Source of the DNA: Candidatus Cloacimonadota bacterium
GTDB lineage: Bacteria; Cloacimonadota; Cloacimonadia; Cloacimonadales; TCS61
Reading direction: 5' to 3'
Assembly: GCA_023137125.1 (NCBI GenBank)
Contig: JAGLPW010000009.1
Span: forward strand, 1 to 59,114
Length of the DNA stretch: 59,114 nucleotides
A program made the position numbers and the translations under genes. The notes under the pieces are model-generated. The model made no database searches and was not told the origin of the DNA. It was given only the letters and a program-made list of their open reading frames with translations. Below are positions 41,686 to 50,938 of the stretch, piece after piece (position 1 is the first letter of the stretch; each line of letters starts with the position of its first letter).

Positions 41686-41828
41686 AATTGTCGTTATTAA
41701 AAATTATGTTGTATTAGTCGGATGTCGAAAGTAGATTTCTTGATGTCGTAAGTCGTTTTTGGTGTCGTTAGTTTAACTTTTTGACTTATGACACAATGTG
41801 GTTAGCTGTTGTTAGTGTCGTTAGTCTC
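41681..41828. repeat. cluster of GTCGTAA/GTCGTTA motifs, transposon-end-like
   Basis: gtcgtaa, gtcgtta, gtcggatgtcgaaa, tgtcgtaagtcg, tgtcgttag, tgttgttagtgtcgttagtc; AGTGTCGTTAGTC recurs at 43860-43872. Confidence 0.55.
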
Positions 41829-41998
41829 TAAATTGAATTTTGATGTTTTTGCTTTGTTTTCAGTGGAGGTGTCTTTAGTTGTTGATCTCTATGGTTAGTG
41901 TTTTTTTTGTTTTGCTCTTGACATTTTATCTTCCCTTTCTATTTTTTTATTGTTCGTATTTGTGAATATTATGAAGATAAAGAAGATATAGTATGTGT

Positions 41999-42168
41999 TG
42001 TTAGAACAGATGGTGAAATCCACTGAAGCGCATTATACACGGTGAGAACCATAAGATGTTGGTCCTGGTTTCTGATAATAAAGGTTACCCACCAATAATT
42101 GTGGATCCGAAGCATTCAGATGTGGTTTTGTTGGGATCACTTTATTTGATAGTGAGAAGAGTGGGATG
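41999..42168 (+). pseudogene. degraded C-terminal half of an S24/LexA-like repressor
   Basis: Frames read IVCVVRTDGEIH-stop-SALYTVRTI [shift] MLVLVSDNKGYPPIIVDPKHSDVVLLGSLYLIVRRVG-stop, resembling S24 peptidase C-termini. Confidence 0.6.
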
Positions 42169-42420
42169 AGAAAACTTATTGATAAAATTGAAGTATCACC
42201 TGGCTTGAGGTCAGGTAGAATTATAAAAAGTTATCAACTGGGAGATAAAATACCTAGTTTCACCTTTGAAGTAATTTGTTTAGTTCCATATGAAAAAATG
42301 GTGGATTGTGAAATATCCGATGTTAAATTTACCAAATATTATGCAAAGATGATAAAATATTACAATAAATTAGAAATACCAATATGGATTGAAGTTTACG
42401 AGGAAGACTGTATTAATTAG
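42166..42420 (+). CDS. hypothetical protein
   Basis: 84-aa ORF. Confidence 0.45.
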   Translation: MRKLIDKIEVSPGLRSGRIIKSYQLGDKIPSFTFEVICLVPYEKMVDCEISDVKFTKYYAKMIKYYNKLEIPIWIEVYEEDCIN

Positions 42421-42507
42421 AATAGCTAAAATGCTTGAAGAGCGTCTTCCGGAAGATGATTCCGGGAGTGATTGTGATGAACAATTGATTAAGATTTGGA
42501 GGGGAAG

Positions 42508-42741
42508 ATGGCGTGTAGAATAGGAATGACAACCAATCCAGAACAAAGAAAAGCACAATGGTTAACTAAATATCCGTCCTTAGTGAATTGGAAGATCCTT
42601 AAAGGACCAATAGAAGATAAAGCTACAGCACAAGTAGAAGAAGCTTACATTTCGCAGTTATTAGATTGTGAATCTTCTCCTGGTGGTGACGATCCAGATG
42701 ATCCATTTGCTCAATGGTATATTTATAGATTTGAATATTAG
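42508..42741 (+). CDS. small conserved-looking protein
   Basis: ATG 42508 after GGAGGGGAAG; MACRIGMTTNPEQRKAQWLTKYPSLVNWKIL...CESSPGGDDPDDPFAQWYIYRFEY. Confidence 0.65.
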   Translation: MACRIGMTTNPEQRKAQWLTKYPSLVNWKILKGPIEDKATAQVEEAYISQLLDCESSPGGDDPDDPFAQWYIYRFEY

Positions 42742-42847
42742 CAATATTTGAATAACTGAAACAAATTGATGTGTTTTCCTGGAAGATGATTCCGGGAGTG
42801 ATAATAATGGGGGGGGGTGATAAACTAAAACTAATTTGGAGAAGAAG

Positions 42848-43144
42848 ATGAAATGGTTTAAAATCAAACTAACAGAACAACAAATTAACTCAGGAGAATT
42901 AGCAGAAATCGTGAATGAATTCAATGCTATTTTTTTATTAACCGAGATTTCAAATGAAATGTCTCTATGGGCAAATAAACCAAAAAAGCCAGGTGATACT
43001 AATACAGTCTATTTTTCCCCTGTAGCAGCTGACAATTCAGGAACAATGATAAGAGATTATGATGGTAAGGCCTGTAAGAAACCTTATATAGAAAAAGTCT
43101 CTTTGTTAATAGGTAGATCAGCTGCCTGGGATATTTTTCTGTAG
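42848..43144 (+). CDS. hypothetical protein
   Basis: ATG 42848 after GGAGAAGAAG. Confidence 0.5.
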   Translation: MKWFKIKLTEQQINSGELAEIVNEFNAIFLLTEISNEMSLWANKPKKPGDTNTVYFSPVAADNSGTMIRDYDGKACKKPYIEKVSLLIGRSAAWDIFL

Positions 43145-43205
43145 TAGTTTATCAGAGTGATGGTGGTGGGGAATGGATGAATGATAAGTAATAAAGGAGA
43201 TAGTA

Positions 43206-43712
43206 ATGTTTGATTTTTGGAATTCATTATCGACACAGCAACAAGTAAGTTTAATTCCACAGATAGTAATAACTCTATCAATTGTAATTGGAGCAGTGGT
43301 ATCTCTTATTGTATTTTCAATGACAAAAAGAAAAGAAATTAAATTCAAGATTCATGAACAACGAAAAAATCGATATGAGGCATATCTAACAATCTTTACA
43401 AAAGCATTGAGTAATCCTCAAGCAACACTAAAGGGGGATCTACCCATGCCAAAAGAAGAATGGGCGCAAATTCAAATGGATTTAATTTTATATGGATCAG
43501 AGAAAGTATTAAAAAAAATTATTGAGATGAATGAGATGGGGAGAGTCGGTGATACAACTGACAAAAATATTATAATAAAAGTAGGAGAACTAACTCACAT
43601 AATGCGTAAAGAAGTTGGTTTAACGAATAAAAAGTTGAGCATTAGAGAAAGCATGAGTCTATTTATTACGGACATATTTGAACCAGAGTATGATTATTTA
43701 TTCAAAGGTTAG
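43206..43712 (+). CDS. single-TM hypothetical protein
   Basis: 168 aa, IVITLSIVIGAVVSLIVF TM segment, GGAGATAGTAATG start. Confidence 0.6.
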   Translation: MFDFWNSLSTQQQVSLIPQIVITLSIVIGAVVSLIVFSMTKRKEIKFKIHEQRKNRYEAYLTIFTKALSNPQATLKGDLPMPKEEWAQIQMDLILYGSEKVLKKIIEMNEMGRVGDTTDKNIIIKVGELTHIMRKEVGLTNKKLSIRESMSLFITDIFEPEYDYLFKG

Positions 43713-43731
43713 ATCTCTGATTATAAAAAAT

Positions 43732-43860
43732 GCAAAACCCCTGCCACAATTCCATTCTCAATAAAATGCAAAACCCCTGCCACAATTCCATTCTCAATAA
43801 AATGACAAATCCCTGCCACAATTCTCAATGATTCGCAATAAAATGAAGAACCTGTCGTAA
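43732..43860. repeat. tandem 36-bp hairpin repeat array (three to four units)
   Basis: G(C/A)(A/C)AAACCCCTGCCACAATTCCATTCTCAATAAAAT units starting at 43732, 43768, 43804. Confidence 0.9.
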
Positions 43861-43956
43861 GTGTCGTTAGTCACCTTAGTCCTTATATTATTAAAGAGTT
43901 AGCTTCATTTTCGTCCCAGCTAATTAATTGCAAAACCACTAGCCACCCCATAAGAA

Positions 43957-45306
43957 GTGAAGAAAATTAGTAAAATTCACGGTATGAAAAAGACGGATTT
44001 TGATCAATTGATTTTAGAAAAAGAGATAGTTCTAAGACCTGCAAAACTGATCCCTACTTCAAAACCTGGTGATGAAATGACGCTTACATCCATCTTCTTA
44101 TCATCAATTAGATTGATTAAAGAGTTTAAAACACTACTGATGAAACCCACTGATATCCGGATTAATGGAAAAATCTATGTTTATACTGAAGTTGATTTTG
44201 AACAAGTATCTAATGGTGAGAGAATTGATGGTTTATTAATAGTTGTTCGAGCCGGAATTATACATGAAGCTGTTTTGTTCGAAATGAAAAACAAAAATGA
44301 TGAAATAAACAAAGATCAGTTAATGAGTTATTTAAATATTGCAAAGGAAATGGGAATTAACAATTTCATTACAATTTCAAATCAATTTGTATTGGCTCCA
44401 ACTCAGTATCCAATTAGTATAAAACTCCCAAGAGGAATTAATTTATATCATTTTTCATGGTCATATATCATTACAATTGCTCATATCTTATTATTTGATA
44501 ATAAAACTAATATAGAAGATCATGATCAAGTTGAAATTATGAAAGAAGTTGTTGAATATTTCGGGAATCCAATATCAGGTATTTGTGGATTCTCTCAAAT
44601 GAAACCAGGTTGGAAAGAGGTTGTAGAGAGGATAATATCGGGAACCCAGTTGAAATCAAATGATCCTGACATCATTGAGACTGTTGAGAGTTGGCTACAA
44701 GAAGAAAAGGACTTAGTGTTACAATTAAGTCAAGCTTTAGGATTGTTTGTAAAATCAGGTGAAACAAAGTTTAAAAATAACTACCAAGCAAGATTAGATC
44801 ATGATATGAAAATGCTATTAAAAGAAAAATGTCTTTCATCCAAATTAGTTATTGCCGATGCTGTTTCGAATCTTAACGTAACAGCTTATCTTGATAAAAG
44901 ATCCATTGAAATGTCTGTTTACTTGAATGCACCTGAGAATAAAATGAATAGAGGAAAATTAAGTTGGATAAAAAGACAATTGGATTATTCACAAAAAAGA
45001 AATGAAGAAGAGTTTAACAAGATAAAGGATGATATCCGAATTGGGATTTTTGTTAAGTACTATAATGCTCCAATCAAAATTAAAATTGAAAGCATAGATG
45101 ATATAGTCGATGAACTTAAAAATAAGGAAATTAAACACTTTGAAATCTATTACCTTAAAGATCTAGGTAAAAAATTTTCATCTAGAAGAAAGTTTGTAGA
45201 AATAATTGAAGATATGCTAATTGATTATTATAGTATAATTGTTCAAAATCTAAAAAAATGGAATAAACCATCACCGAAAATTATTGAAAATAGAATTGTA
45301 GAATAA
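43957..45306 (+). CDS. predicted PD-(D/E)XK nuclease-like protein
   Basis: GERIDGLLIVVRAGIIHEAVLFEMKNKNDEINKDQLMSYL fits D...ExK core. Confidence 0.55.
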   Translation: MKKISKIHGMKKTDFDQLILEKEIVLRPAKLIPTSKPGDEMTLTSIFLSSIRLIKEFKTLLMKPTDIRINGKIYVYTEVDFEQVSNGERIDGLLIVVRAGIIHEAVLFEMKNKNDEINKDQLMSYLNIAKEMGINNFITISNQFVLAPTQYPISIKLPRGINLYHFSWSYIITIAHILLFDNKTNIEDHDQVEIMKEVVEYFGNPISGICGFSQMKPGWKEVVERIISGTQLKSNDPDIIETVESWLQEEKDLVLQLSQALGLFVKSGETKFKNNYQARLDHDMKMLLKEKCLSSKLVIADAVSNLNVTAYLDKRSIEMSVYLNAPENKMNRGKLSWIKRQLDYSQKRNEEEFNKIKDDIRIGIFVKYYNAPIKIKIESIDDIVDELKNKEIKHFEIYYLKDLGKKFSSRRKFVEIIEDMLIDYYSIIVQNLKKWNKPSPKIIENRIVE

Positions 45307-45396
45307 TCAAATAATTTAAGCAATCTGAGAGCGTCTCTAGGGAAGAGGATTCAGGGAGTGATGTTGGCGGCAATTAGTTAAGATTTGGAGGGGGAG

Positions 45397-45894
45397 ATGG
45401 CAGACTGGTTAATTGGCTTATCAGGTGTTATGGTTGGTGCTTTAATTGGTTGGATTGGATCAATATATACTTTGAAGAAACAAGAATATTACAGAGCCTC
45501 AAAAGTATTTAGAGATGCATTTACAGATACTATTCACTATCTTAAAACATTCAAAAAACCCAATAATCTTACTCGTCCTATTGGCTTTCATTTTGAACAA
45601 AATATGGAGAAATATGAGAAAGCAATTATTGATTTTCTCCCGTACTTAAAAAAAACTAATAAAGTAGCTTTAGAAGAAGCCTTAGAAAACCTTAAATATG
45701 CTTTTGAGTTTGATGATTTATACGGAGATTCTGAGAATATTATTAAAGAAAAAGATTATAAACATAGCAGTTTTATGTTTTATGATGGATATCGTAACAA
45801 TTCCCCAAAAGGTATAACAATTCCCTGGAAAAAAGGACTTGAAATAGCACAAAAAAATATCAACTTAATTGTAGAATTTGGTAAGGTGAGATAG
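45397..45894 (+). CDS. single-TM hypothetical protein
   Basis: ATG 45397 after GGAGGGGGAG; LIGLSGVMVGALIGWIGSIYTLKKQ N-term. Confidence 0.6.
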   Translation: MADWLIGLSGVMVGALIGWIGSIYTLKKQEYYRASKVFRDAFTDTIHYLKTFKKPNNLTRPIGFHFEQNMEKYEKAIIDFLPYLKKTNKVALEEALENLKYAFEFDDLYGDSENIIKEKDYKHSSFMFYDGYRNNSPKGITIPWKKGLEIAQKNINLIVEFGKVR

Positions 45895-45988
45895 ACACTT
45901 TTAACAAAAATGACAAACCCGTGCCACTTAATGAATAAAATTGAAATAATTGCTTTATCTAATATGTTCTAACTTTTAATTAAAACAC

Positions 45989-46351
45989 CTACAATATCAT
46001 ATCCCATATTAATGGTAGAATCACAATAAACGATATGTATAGAAGAAAACAGATGCTACACATGACAGAGAAAAAAAATAAGTTCCAATCATATCTATAA
46101 ATTAACCATAATACTAAACTAGAAAGTAAAGCAATGAAGTACCAACTTCCTAAAAAATAGTCTTCTATTCTACCATAAAATCCATGTCCTTGAAAAAGAA
46201 AATGATGCAATTGAAAGATAAGAAACAACAATGAAGTAGCAAACAGTGCTTTTTTGTAACTTTCTCTTTCTATTACAATTCCGCTTACTACCCATAAAAT
46301 TAATGCGTTAACAGGAATGAATAAAATTGAAATAATTATTTTACCTAACAT
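45989..46351 (-). CDS. multi-TM small membrane protein
   Basis: 120 aa, four hydrophobic segments. Confidence 0.55.
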   Translation of the reverse strand: MLGKIIISILFIPVNALILWVVSGIVIERESYKKALFATSLLFLIFQLHHFLFQGHGFYGRIEDYFLGSWYFIALLSSLVLWLIYRYDWNLFFFSVMCSICFLLYISFIVILPLIWDMIL

Positions 46352-46529
46352 AATCTATTCTCCTTCCATAAACCTTTTCATACTTACAATAAAGACAGCA
46401 TTATGTCCAGTACTATTTATTATAACTCTTACGAAATTTACGCTGGATCGTATGTATAAACCTCTGTCATTACGAAACTGAACCTGGACGGCATATCATC
46501 CACATAAGTTCTTGCTTTTACCGTAGTGG

Positions 46530-46705
46530 TCACTGTAAAATGTCAGAAGGTTTGTAATTTTATAACAAACCCATACCACAATTCCATTCTCAATAAAATG
46601 ACAAACTAAAGATACTTTTTCATTCTCACTAGAATGAAAAATAACGGACATACAACTGACACTTTTTCGCACTTTTTCCAAATAAAATGACAAACCTGTT
46701 TTCGG
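46530..46705. repeat. cluster of dispersed GACAAACC / CATTCTC hairpin repeats
   Basis: ataacaaacccataccacaattccattctcaataaaatgacaaactaaagatactttttcattctcactagaatgaaaaataacgg...aaatgacaaacctgtttt. Confidence 0.85.
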
Positions 46706-46931
46706 AGCTTATTTTCTCTTAAGTCTTTATTGTTTAATTAGTCAGCTGCTTTTTTTAAGCTTCTTTGTATTAAGAAAAACCACTAACCACCCCATATTGA
46801 TTGTAAGAAGTTTTCTACTTGACTTAAAAGAAATTTTTCATTTTTTAGAATCGAAGAGCATTTGAAAGAATGTTGCTAAAATTATTGAAGTGAGATATTA
46901 GAATAGATCGGAAAGATAAAAGGAGTGTATT

Positions 46932-47294
46932 ATGAAGACTAAAAGATTAATTATTGCAACAATATTTGGTGTAATATTTGGATTTGTATGTTATGGCTTG
47001 GCATCAAATGGACAAAATGAATTCTCACAAATTTTGGCTTTAAATATTATTCTTGGTAGAACACTTATTGGTTTTGGAATTGGAATAAGTCGTTTTTCTT
47101 TTAAACATTGGTCATTGCATGGATTACTTATGGGACTGATTTTTAGTTTGCCTGCTGGTTTTGGTGCTATGTTAAGCCCTGAAAATCCGGAGTTTAGTAA
47201 AATTATGATGCTTACTTCAACCATTATAATGGGAATGATCTACGGTTTTCTAATTGAATTCATAACATCTGTTTTATTTAAAGCAAAGCAATAA
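46932..47294 (+). CDS. small membrane protein
   Basis: 120 aa, several TM segments, AGGAGTGTATTATG start. Confidence 0.65.
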   Translation: MKTKRLIIATIFGVIFGFVCYGLASNGQNEFSQILALNIILGRTLIGFGIGISRFSFKHWSLHGLLMGLIFSLPAGFGAMLSPENPEFSKIMMLTSTIIMGMIYGFLIEFITSVLFKAKQ

Positions 47295-47387
47295 TATTAG
47301 AGATTAAAATGATTTTGATGAAGTAATTAAATGTTCAACTTAGTCTCGCAAACTTATGGGACTATTGTTGTGACAAAGGAGAGAAAG

Positions 47388-48656
47388 ATGAAACAAACAT
47401 TAGTCTTATTTTTTATCTTATTAAGTTTTACATGTTTATTCGCCCAGAATTACAGCCTTGATTTTGACGGTGTTGATGATTATGTTGAGATTATAGATGC
47501 TCCGGAATTAAATCCTACTAATGCGATTACTGTAGAAGCCTGGATTAAAATGGAGAGTTATTATGATCTATCCACAATTGTTGCAAAAGATGATTGGTCT
47601 ATTGCAGAATCGGGATATGTTTTAAGAATTGATAATTATTCAAATATCAATACACCACAATTTCAAATTGGTTCTTATGGTTGGTTCTCGGTTAATGCAC
47701 CACAAGGAAGTATTCCTAATGATGTGTGGACACATGTTGCTGGAACATTTGATGGTAGTTTTTTAAAAATATACATAAATGGAGTGGAAGCTGGAAGTGC
47801 TCCCTTCTCAGGATCGATCGTAACAGCCCCGTGCAGTTTCTATATCGGTGGTCATCATAACAACTATGTTAACAGGCAATGGGATGGACTTGTTGATGAA
47901 GTTCGTTTATGGAATGTTTGTAGGACTGAGAGTGAAATATTGTTGAATATGGAGAATCCATTAACCGGATCTGAAACAGGTTTAATTGGTCTCTGGAGAT
48001 TGCAAGAAGGTTCTGGGTCTATAGCTTTTGATCTAACAGCAAATGCATTTGATGGAATGATCTATGGAGCTCAGTGGGTCGAAGGATATCCTATGACACC
48101 AGACGATGGTTCAGTTAGCGGATTGGTCTTGGAAGACCTAACCTGGTTACCTATAGAAAACGCTATTGTAACAATAGGGGAATATGAAACTACAACTTTT
48201 GAAGATGGAAGTTACACTATTGATGTTTCTCCGGGAGTATATCAACTTACCTGCGAGCATGATGATTATCAGCTTTACATTCATCCTGATAGTGTAATAG
48301 TTGAATCTAATCTTATTACAGAAATAAATATAAACCTTACACCTCTTATTGGCTCTGGAAACACTACTTTACCACATGTCACAGAACTAAAATGTAATTA
48401 TCCTAATCCTTTTAATCCTACTACATCTATTTCTTTTTCAATACCTGAAAAAAGTAACGTAGAATTGACGATCTTCAACATAAGGGGACAAAAGGTTAAG
48501 ACACTTGTTAATTCTAACCTGGTTCAAGGTAATCATTCTATTATTTGGAATGGAATTGATGAATTAAATAAACCTGTTAGTTCAGGTGTCTATTTCTACA
48601 AATTGAATGTAAATGGTAAAACAAAAGGCAGAAAGAAAATGCTTCTCCTTAAGTAA
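47388..48656 (+). CDS. secreted LamG-domain protein with T9SS C-terminal sorting domain
   Basis: ATG 47388; signal peptide; YSLDFDGVDDYVEI...TVEAWIKM...WTHVAGTFDGS LamG; carboxypeptidase-regulatory-like domain; [21 protein letters not shown]...KKMLLLK. Confidence 0.9.
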   Translation: MKQTLVLFFILLSFTCLFAQNYSLDFDGVDDYVEIIDAPELNPTNAITVEAWIKMESYYDLSTIVAKDDWSIAESGYVLRIDNYSNINTPQFQIGSYGWFSVNAPQGSIPNDVWTHVAGTFDGSFLKIYINGVEAGSAPFSGSIVTAPCSFYIGGHHNNYVNRQWDGLVDEVRLWNVCRTESEILLNMENPLTGSETGLIGLWRLQEGSGSIAFDLTANAFDGMIYGAQWVEGYPMTPDDGSVSGLVLEDLTWLPIENAIVTIGEYETTTFEDGSYTIDVSPGVYQLTCEHDDYQLYIHPDSVIVESNLITEININLTPLIGSGNTTLPHVTELKCNYPNPFNPTTSISFSIPEKSNVELTIFNIRGQKVKTLVNSNLVQGNHSIIWNGIDELNKPVSSGVYFYKLNVNGKTKGRKKMLLLK

Positions 48657-48663
48657 CACAACA

Positions 48664-48698
48664 AATCCAGCTTGAGTAATTCTCAGGCTGGATTTTAT
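48664..48698 (+). terminator. Rho-independent terminator
   Basis: AATCCAGCTTGAG-taatt-CTCAGGCTGGATT then TTATTTT. Confidence 0.85.
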
Positions 48699-48737
48699 TT
48701 TATATACGATTCATTCGATACTTTTTTCTACTAAAAA

Positions 48738-48835
48738 AAAAATGCCAAACCGCTGCAACAATTTATTCAGAAATGCCAAACCCCTGCAACTTTTCCATTA
48801 TCAATAGAATGACAAACCTGTTTTTAGAGTTCAGT
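48738..48835. repeat. dispersed hairpin repeat cluster
   Basis: atgccaaaccgctgcaacaattt...atgccaaacccctgcaacttttccattatcaatagaatgacaaacctgtttt. Confidence 0.8.
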
Positions 48836-48869
48836 AACTCGTAAGTTTCAATTATTTCTTTCTATCACT

Positions 48870-49427
48870 CTATTTCTTTAATTTCACTGCAGTACCGTAG
48901 GCCAAAAACTCAGCTGCACTTCCAACAACGCTGGTTGTCATATAGCGCAAATTGATGATAGCATCAGCACCCAGTTCTTCAGCCTGGGTGATCATTCGAT
49001 CTGTGGCGACCTTGCGAGCTTTTCCCATCATCGCTGTGTACTCAATTAGTTCACCACCAAGAACCAGCCGCACTAAAGCAGAGAGGTCGTTACCTAGCCA
49101 GATAGCATAAATAGTGTGTCCTTTTACCAGACCCAATATCTCCTTGATTTCCATACCGGGAATATCTGAAGAGTTCATGAGTAAAATTCGGGATTGGGCT
49201 ACAGTGGAAGGGATTTCCTTTAAAGATGTCTTGATTTTCTTCTGTTCCAAAGCCACTGTAATTAGAACCAGAAGGATTCCACCCATTAAACTGAAAACTG
49301 CTATTCTTAACCACAGGGGGATAATCGGATCAACTGATACAATCACTGCCCAAATTATTCCTGCAAATATTGCTATGAAAAGTCCCAACACAAAAGCCAG
49401 AGAACCTAATAATCGAAGTATTTTCAT
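48870..49427 (-). CDS. YbjQ-family protein with N-terminal TM helices
   Basis: ATDRMITQAEELGADAIINLRYMTTSVVGSAAEFLAYGTAVKL. Confidence 0.8.
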   Translation of the reverse strand: MKILRLLGSLAFVLGLFIAIFAGIIWAVIVSVDPIIPLWLRIAVFSLMGGILLVLITVALEQKKIKTSLKEIPSTVAQSRILLMNSSDIPGMEIKEILGLVKGHTIYAIWLGNDLSALVRLVLGGELIEYTAMMGKARKVATDRMITQAEELGADAIINLRYMTTSVVGSAAEFLAYGTAVKLKK

Positions 49428-49793
49428 AATTCCTCCTTTTCTTCTATTTGCATGCCCAAATTTGCATTATTGAAATTTAAGAGTCAATTATTAAATAATT
49501 TTGTAATGTTATTTATTTTATGTTTTATGATAAACTTTCTACCACTCTTATAGTAACCATACATTTTTTTTAGCTTGACTCAAATGCAATAAAAAGAGCT
49601 TTTTAAATTTGAACTAGAAATTGATAATTAATATCGCAAATGACGAAATTGAAATGTAAACCGTGAACATAAGAATACTGATCTTAACCTACCGGGACTG
49701 ATGATGGTGGGGTGGATGTGACCTGCTAACAAGCGGCTGTATTAGACGCGGTGAGTTTCATTCGTTAGATAAATTGTTCTCAAAGGAGGTAAG

Positions 49794-50516
49794 ATGGGTG
49801 AACAAACATACACCTTATTATCAATAGTGTTGGTACCACTCATAGCAGGTTTGTTTGGTATAACCAACACAATAATTACGCTCCGAGCAAAAAGAAAAGA
49901 AAAAGTCGTTATCGAACGTACCAATGAGGGGAAATCTAAACCTACCGAATCCATTTCTTATAAAGGACGTTCCCGTATGTTACTATTAGTTGTTTTAATT
50001 GGTGTCTTTGCTGTAATTGGCTATTTCATCGGAAATGCGACAAAAAAGTCGCCATCCATAATTAAACTTTATAATGAGAAGGAACGGAGCTCTATCTCAA
50101 AAGAAGAAATTACGAAGATAAACGAACAGATCCATGAAATAGAGCATGATAGAGCGCATATAATTGAACAATCAACATTGCCGGATGACGAACAACCAAT
50201 GTTGTCAGAGTCGGAGAGAGAAGAGATGATACATAATTATAATGTAAGGATGGATCAGTTGACAATGCAAAGAGCTGAATATAAAGAAATCGGAGGACTA
50301 GAAAATAAGGATCAGAGAATCCAAAATCTACATAAAGAGATAGAACTTAATGGAAATGAGCAAAGTGAAATAGAGTCCAAAATTAATGACTTGATGCCTC
50401 ATATAGAGACAGATCCAGATGCGCAAAAAGGGATCGAACAGTTCAATAGAGAAATTAAATTACTTCAACAGAAAATGGGCGATATGGAGCGTGAACTTGA
50501 ACATCTACTCGACTAA
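49794..50516 (+). CDS. membrane protein with long coiled coil
   Basis: 240 aa, two TM segments, extended coiled-coil C-term; AGGAGGTAAGATG start. Confidence 0.65.
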   Translation: MGEQTYTLLSIVLVPLIAGLFGITNTIITLRAKRKEKVVIERTNEGKSKPTESISYKGRSRMLLLVVLIGVFAVIGYFIGNATKKSPSIIKLYNEKERSSISKEEITKINEQIHEIEHDRAHIIEQSTLPDDEQPMLSESEREEMIHNYNVRMDQLTMQRAEYKEIGGLENKDQRIQNLHKEIELNGNEQSEIESKINDLMPHIETDPDAQKGIEQFNREIKLLQQKMGDMERELEHLLD

Positions 50517-50734
50517 CATCATTAATCAGTGACTGGATGACTATGAGACTTCGATGCATGGTCAAATTGACTCAGAAAGTAGAATCCCAATATCAAAAGA
50601 ACTTGGTGATTTAGAATCTATAATTGAATACACACTGAAGAGAACATATTCTAATGAAAGATTAAACGGATTCGAAAGTATAAGATTAATAAATAATAAG
50701 TAGGCGTAATGTTGTATCTATCTTATTATTGATA

Positions 50735-50795
50735 AAATGACAAACTAAAGACACTTTTTCATTCTCAATAGAATGACAAATCCCTGCCACAATTC
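50735..50795. repeat. dispersed hairpin repeat
   Basis: aaatgacaaactaaagacactttttcattctcaatagaatgacaaatccctgccacaattc. Confidence 0.85.
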
Positions 50796-50938
50796 ATCAT
50801 ATTAATTTAAATATACTATTATTAATAACTTGACATGAATATTTATTAATTGGTTTATACAAAATGTGATATGTTTTTTTCAATAATTGATTAATGACCT
50901 GAAGAAACATGTGAGATTTTGTTTTTTGGAGGGGCTTT

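Noticed and set aside
43732-43860. CRISPR-like 36-bp periodicity
   Set aside because: The whole 36-bp unit repeats with no unique spacers between copies, and no cas genes are present; it is a tandem hairpin repeat.
50554-50703. 49-aa ORF MHGQIDSESRIPISKELGDLESIIEYTLKRTYSNERLNGFESIRLINNK
   Set aside because: No clear RBS or domain; may be a gene remnant but cannot be supported.
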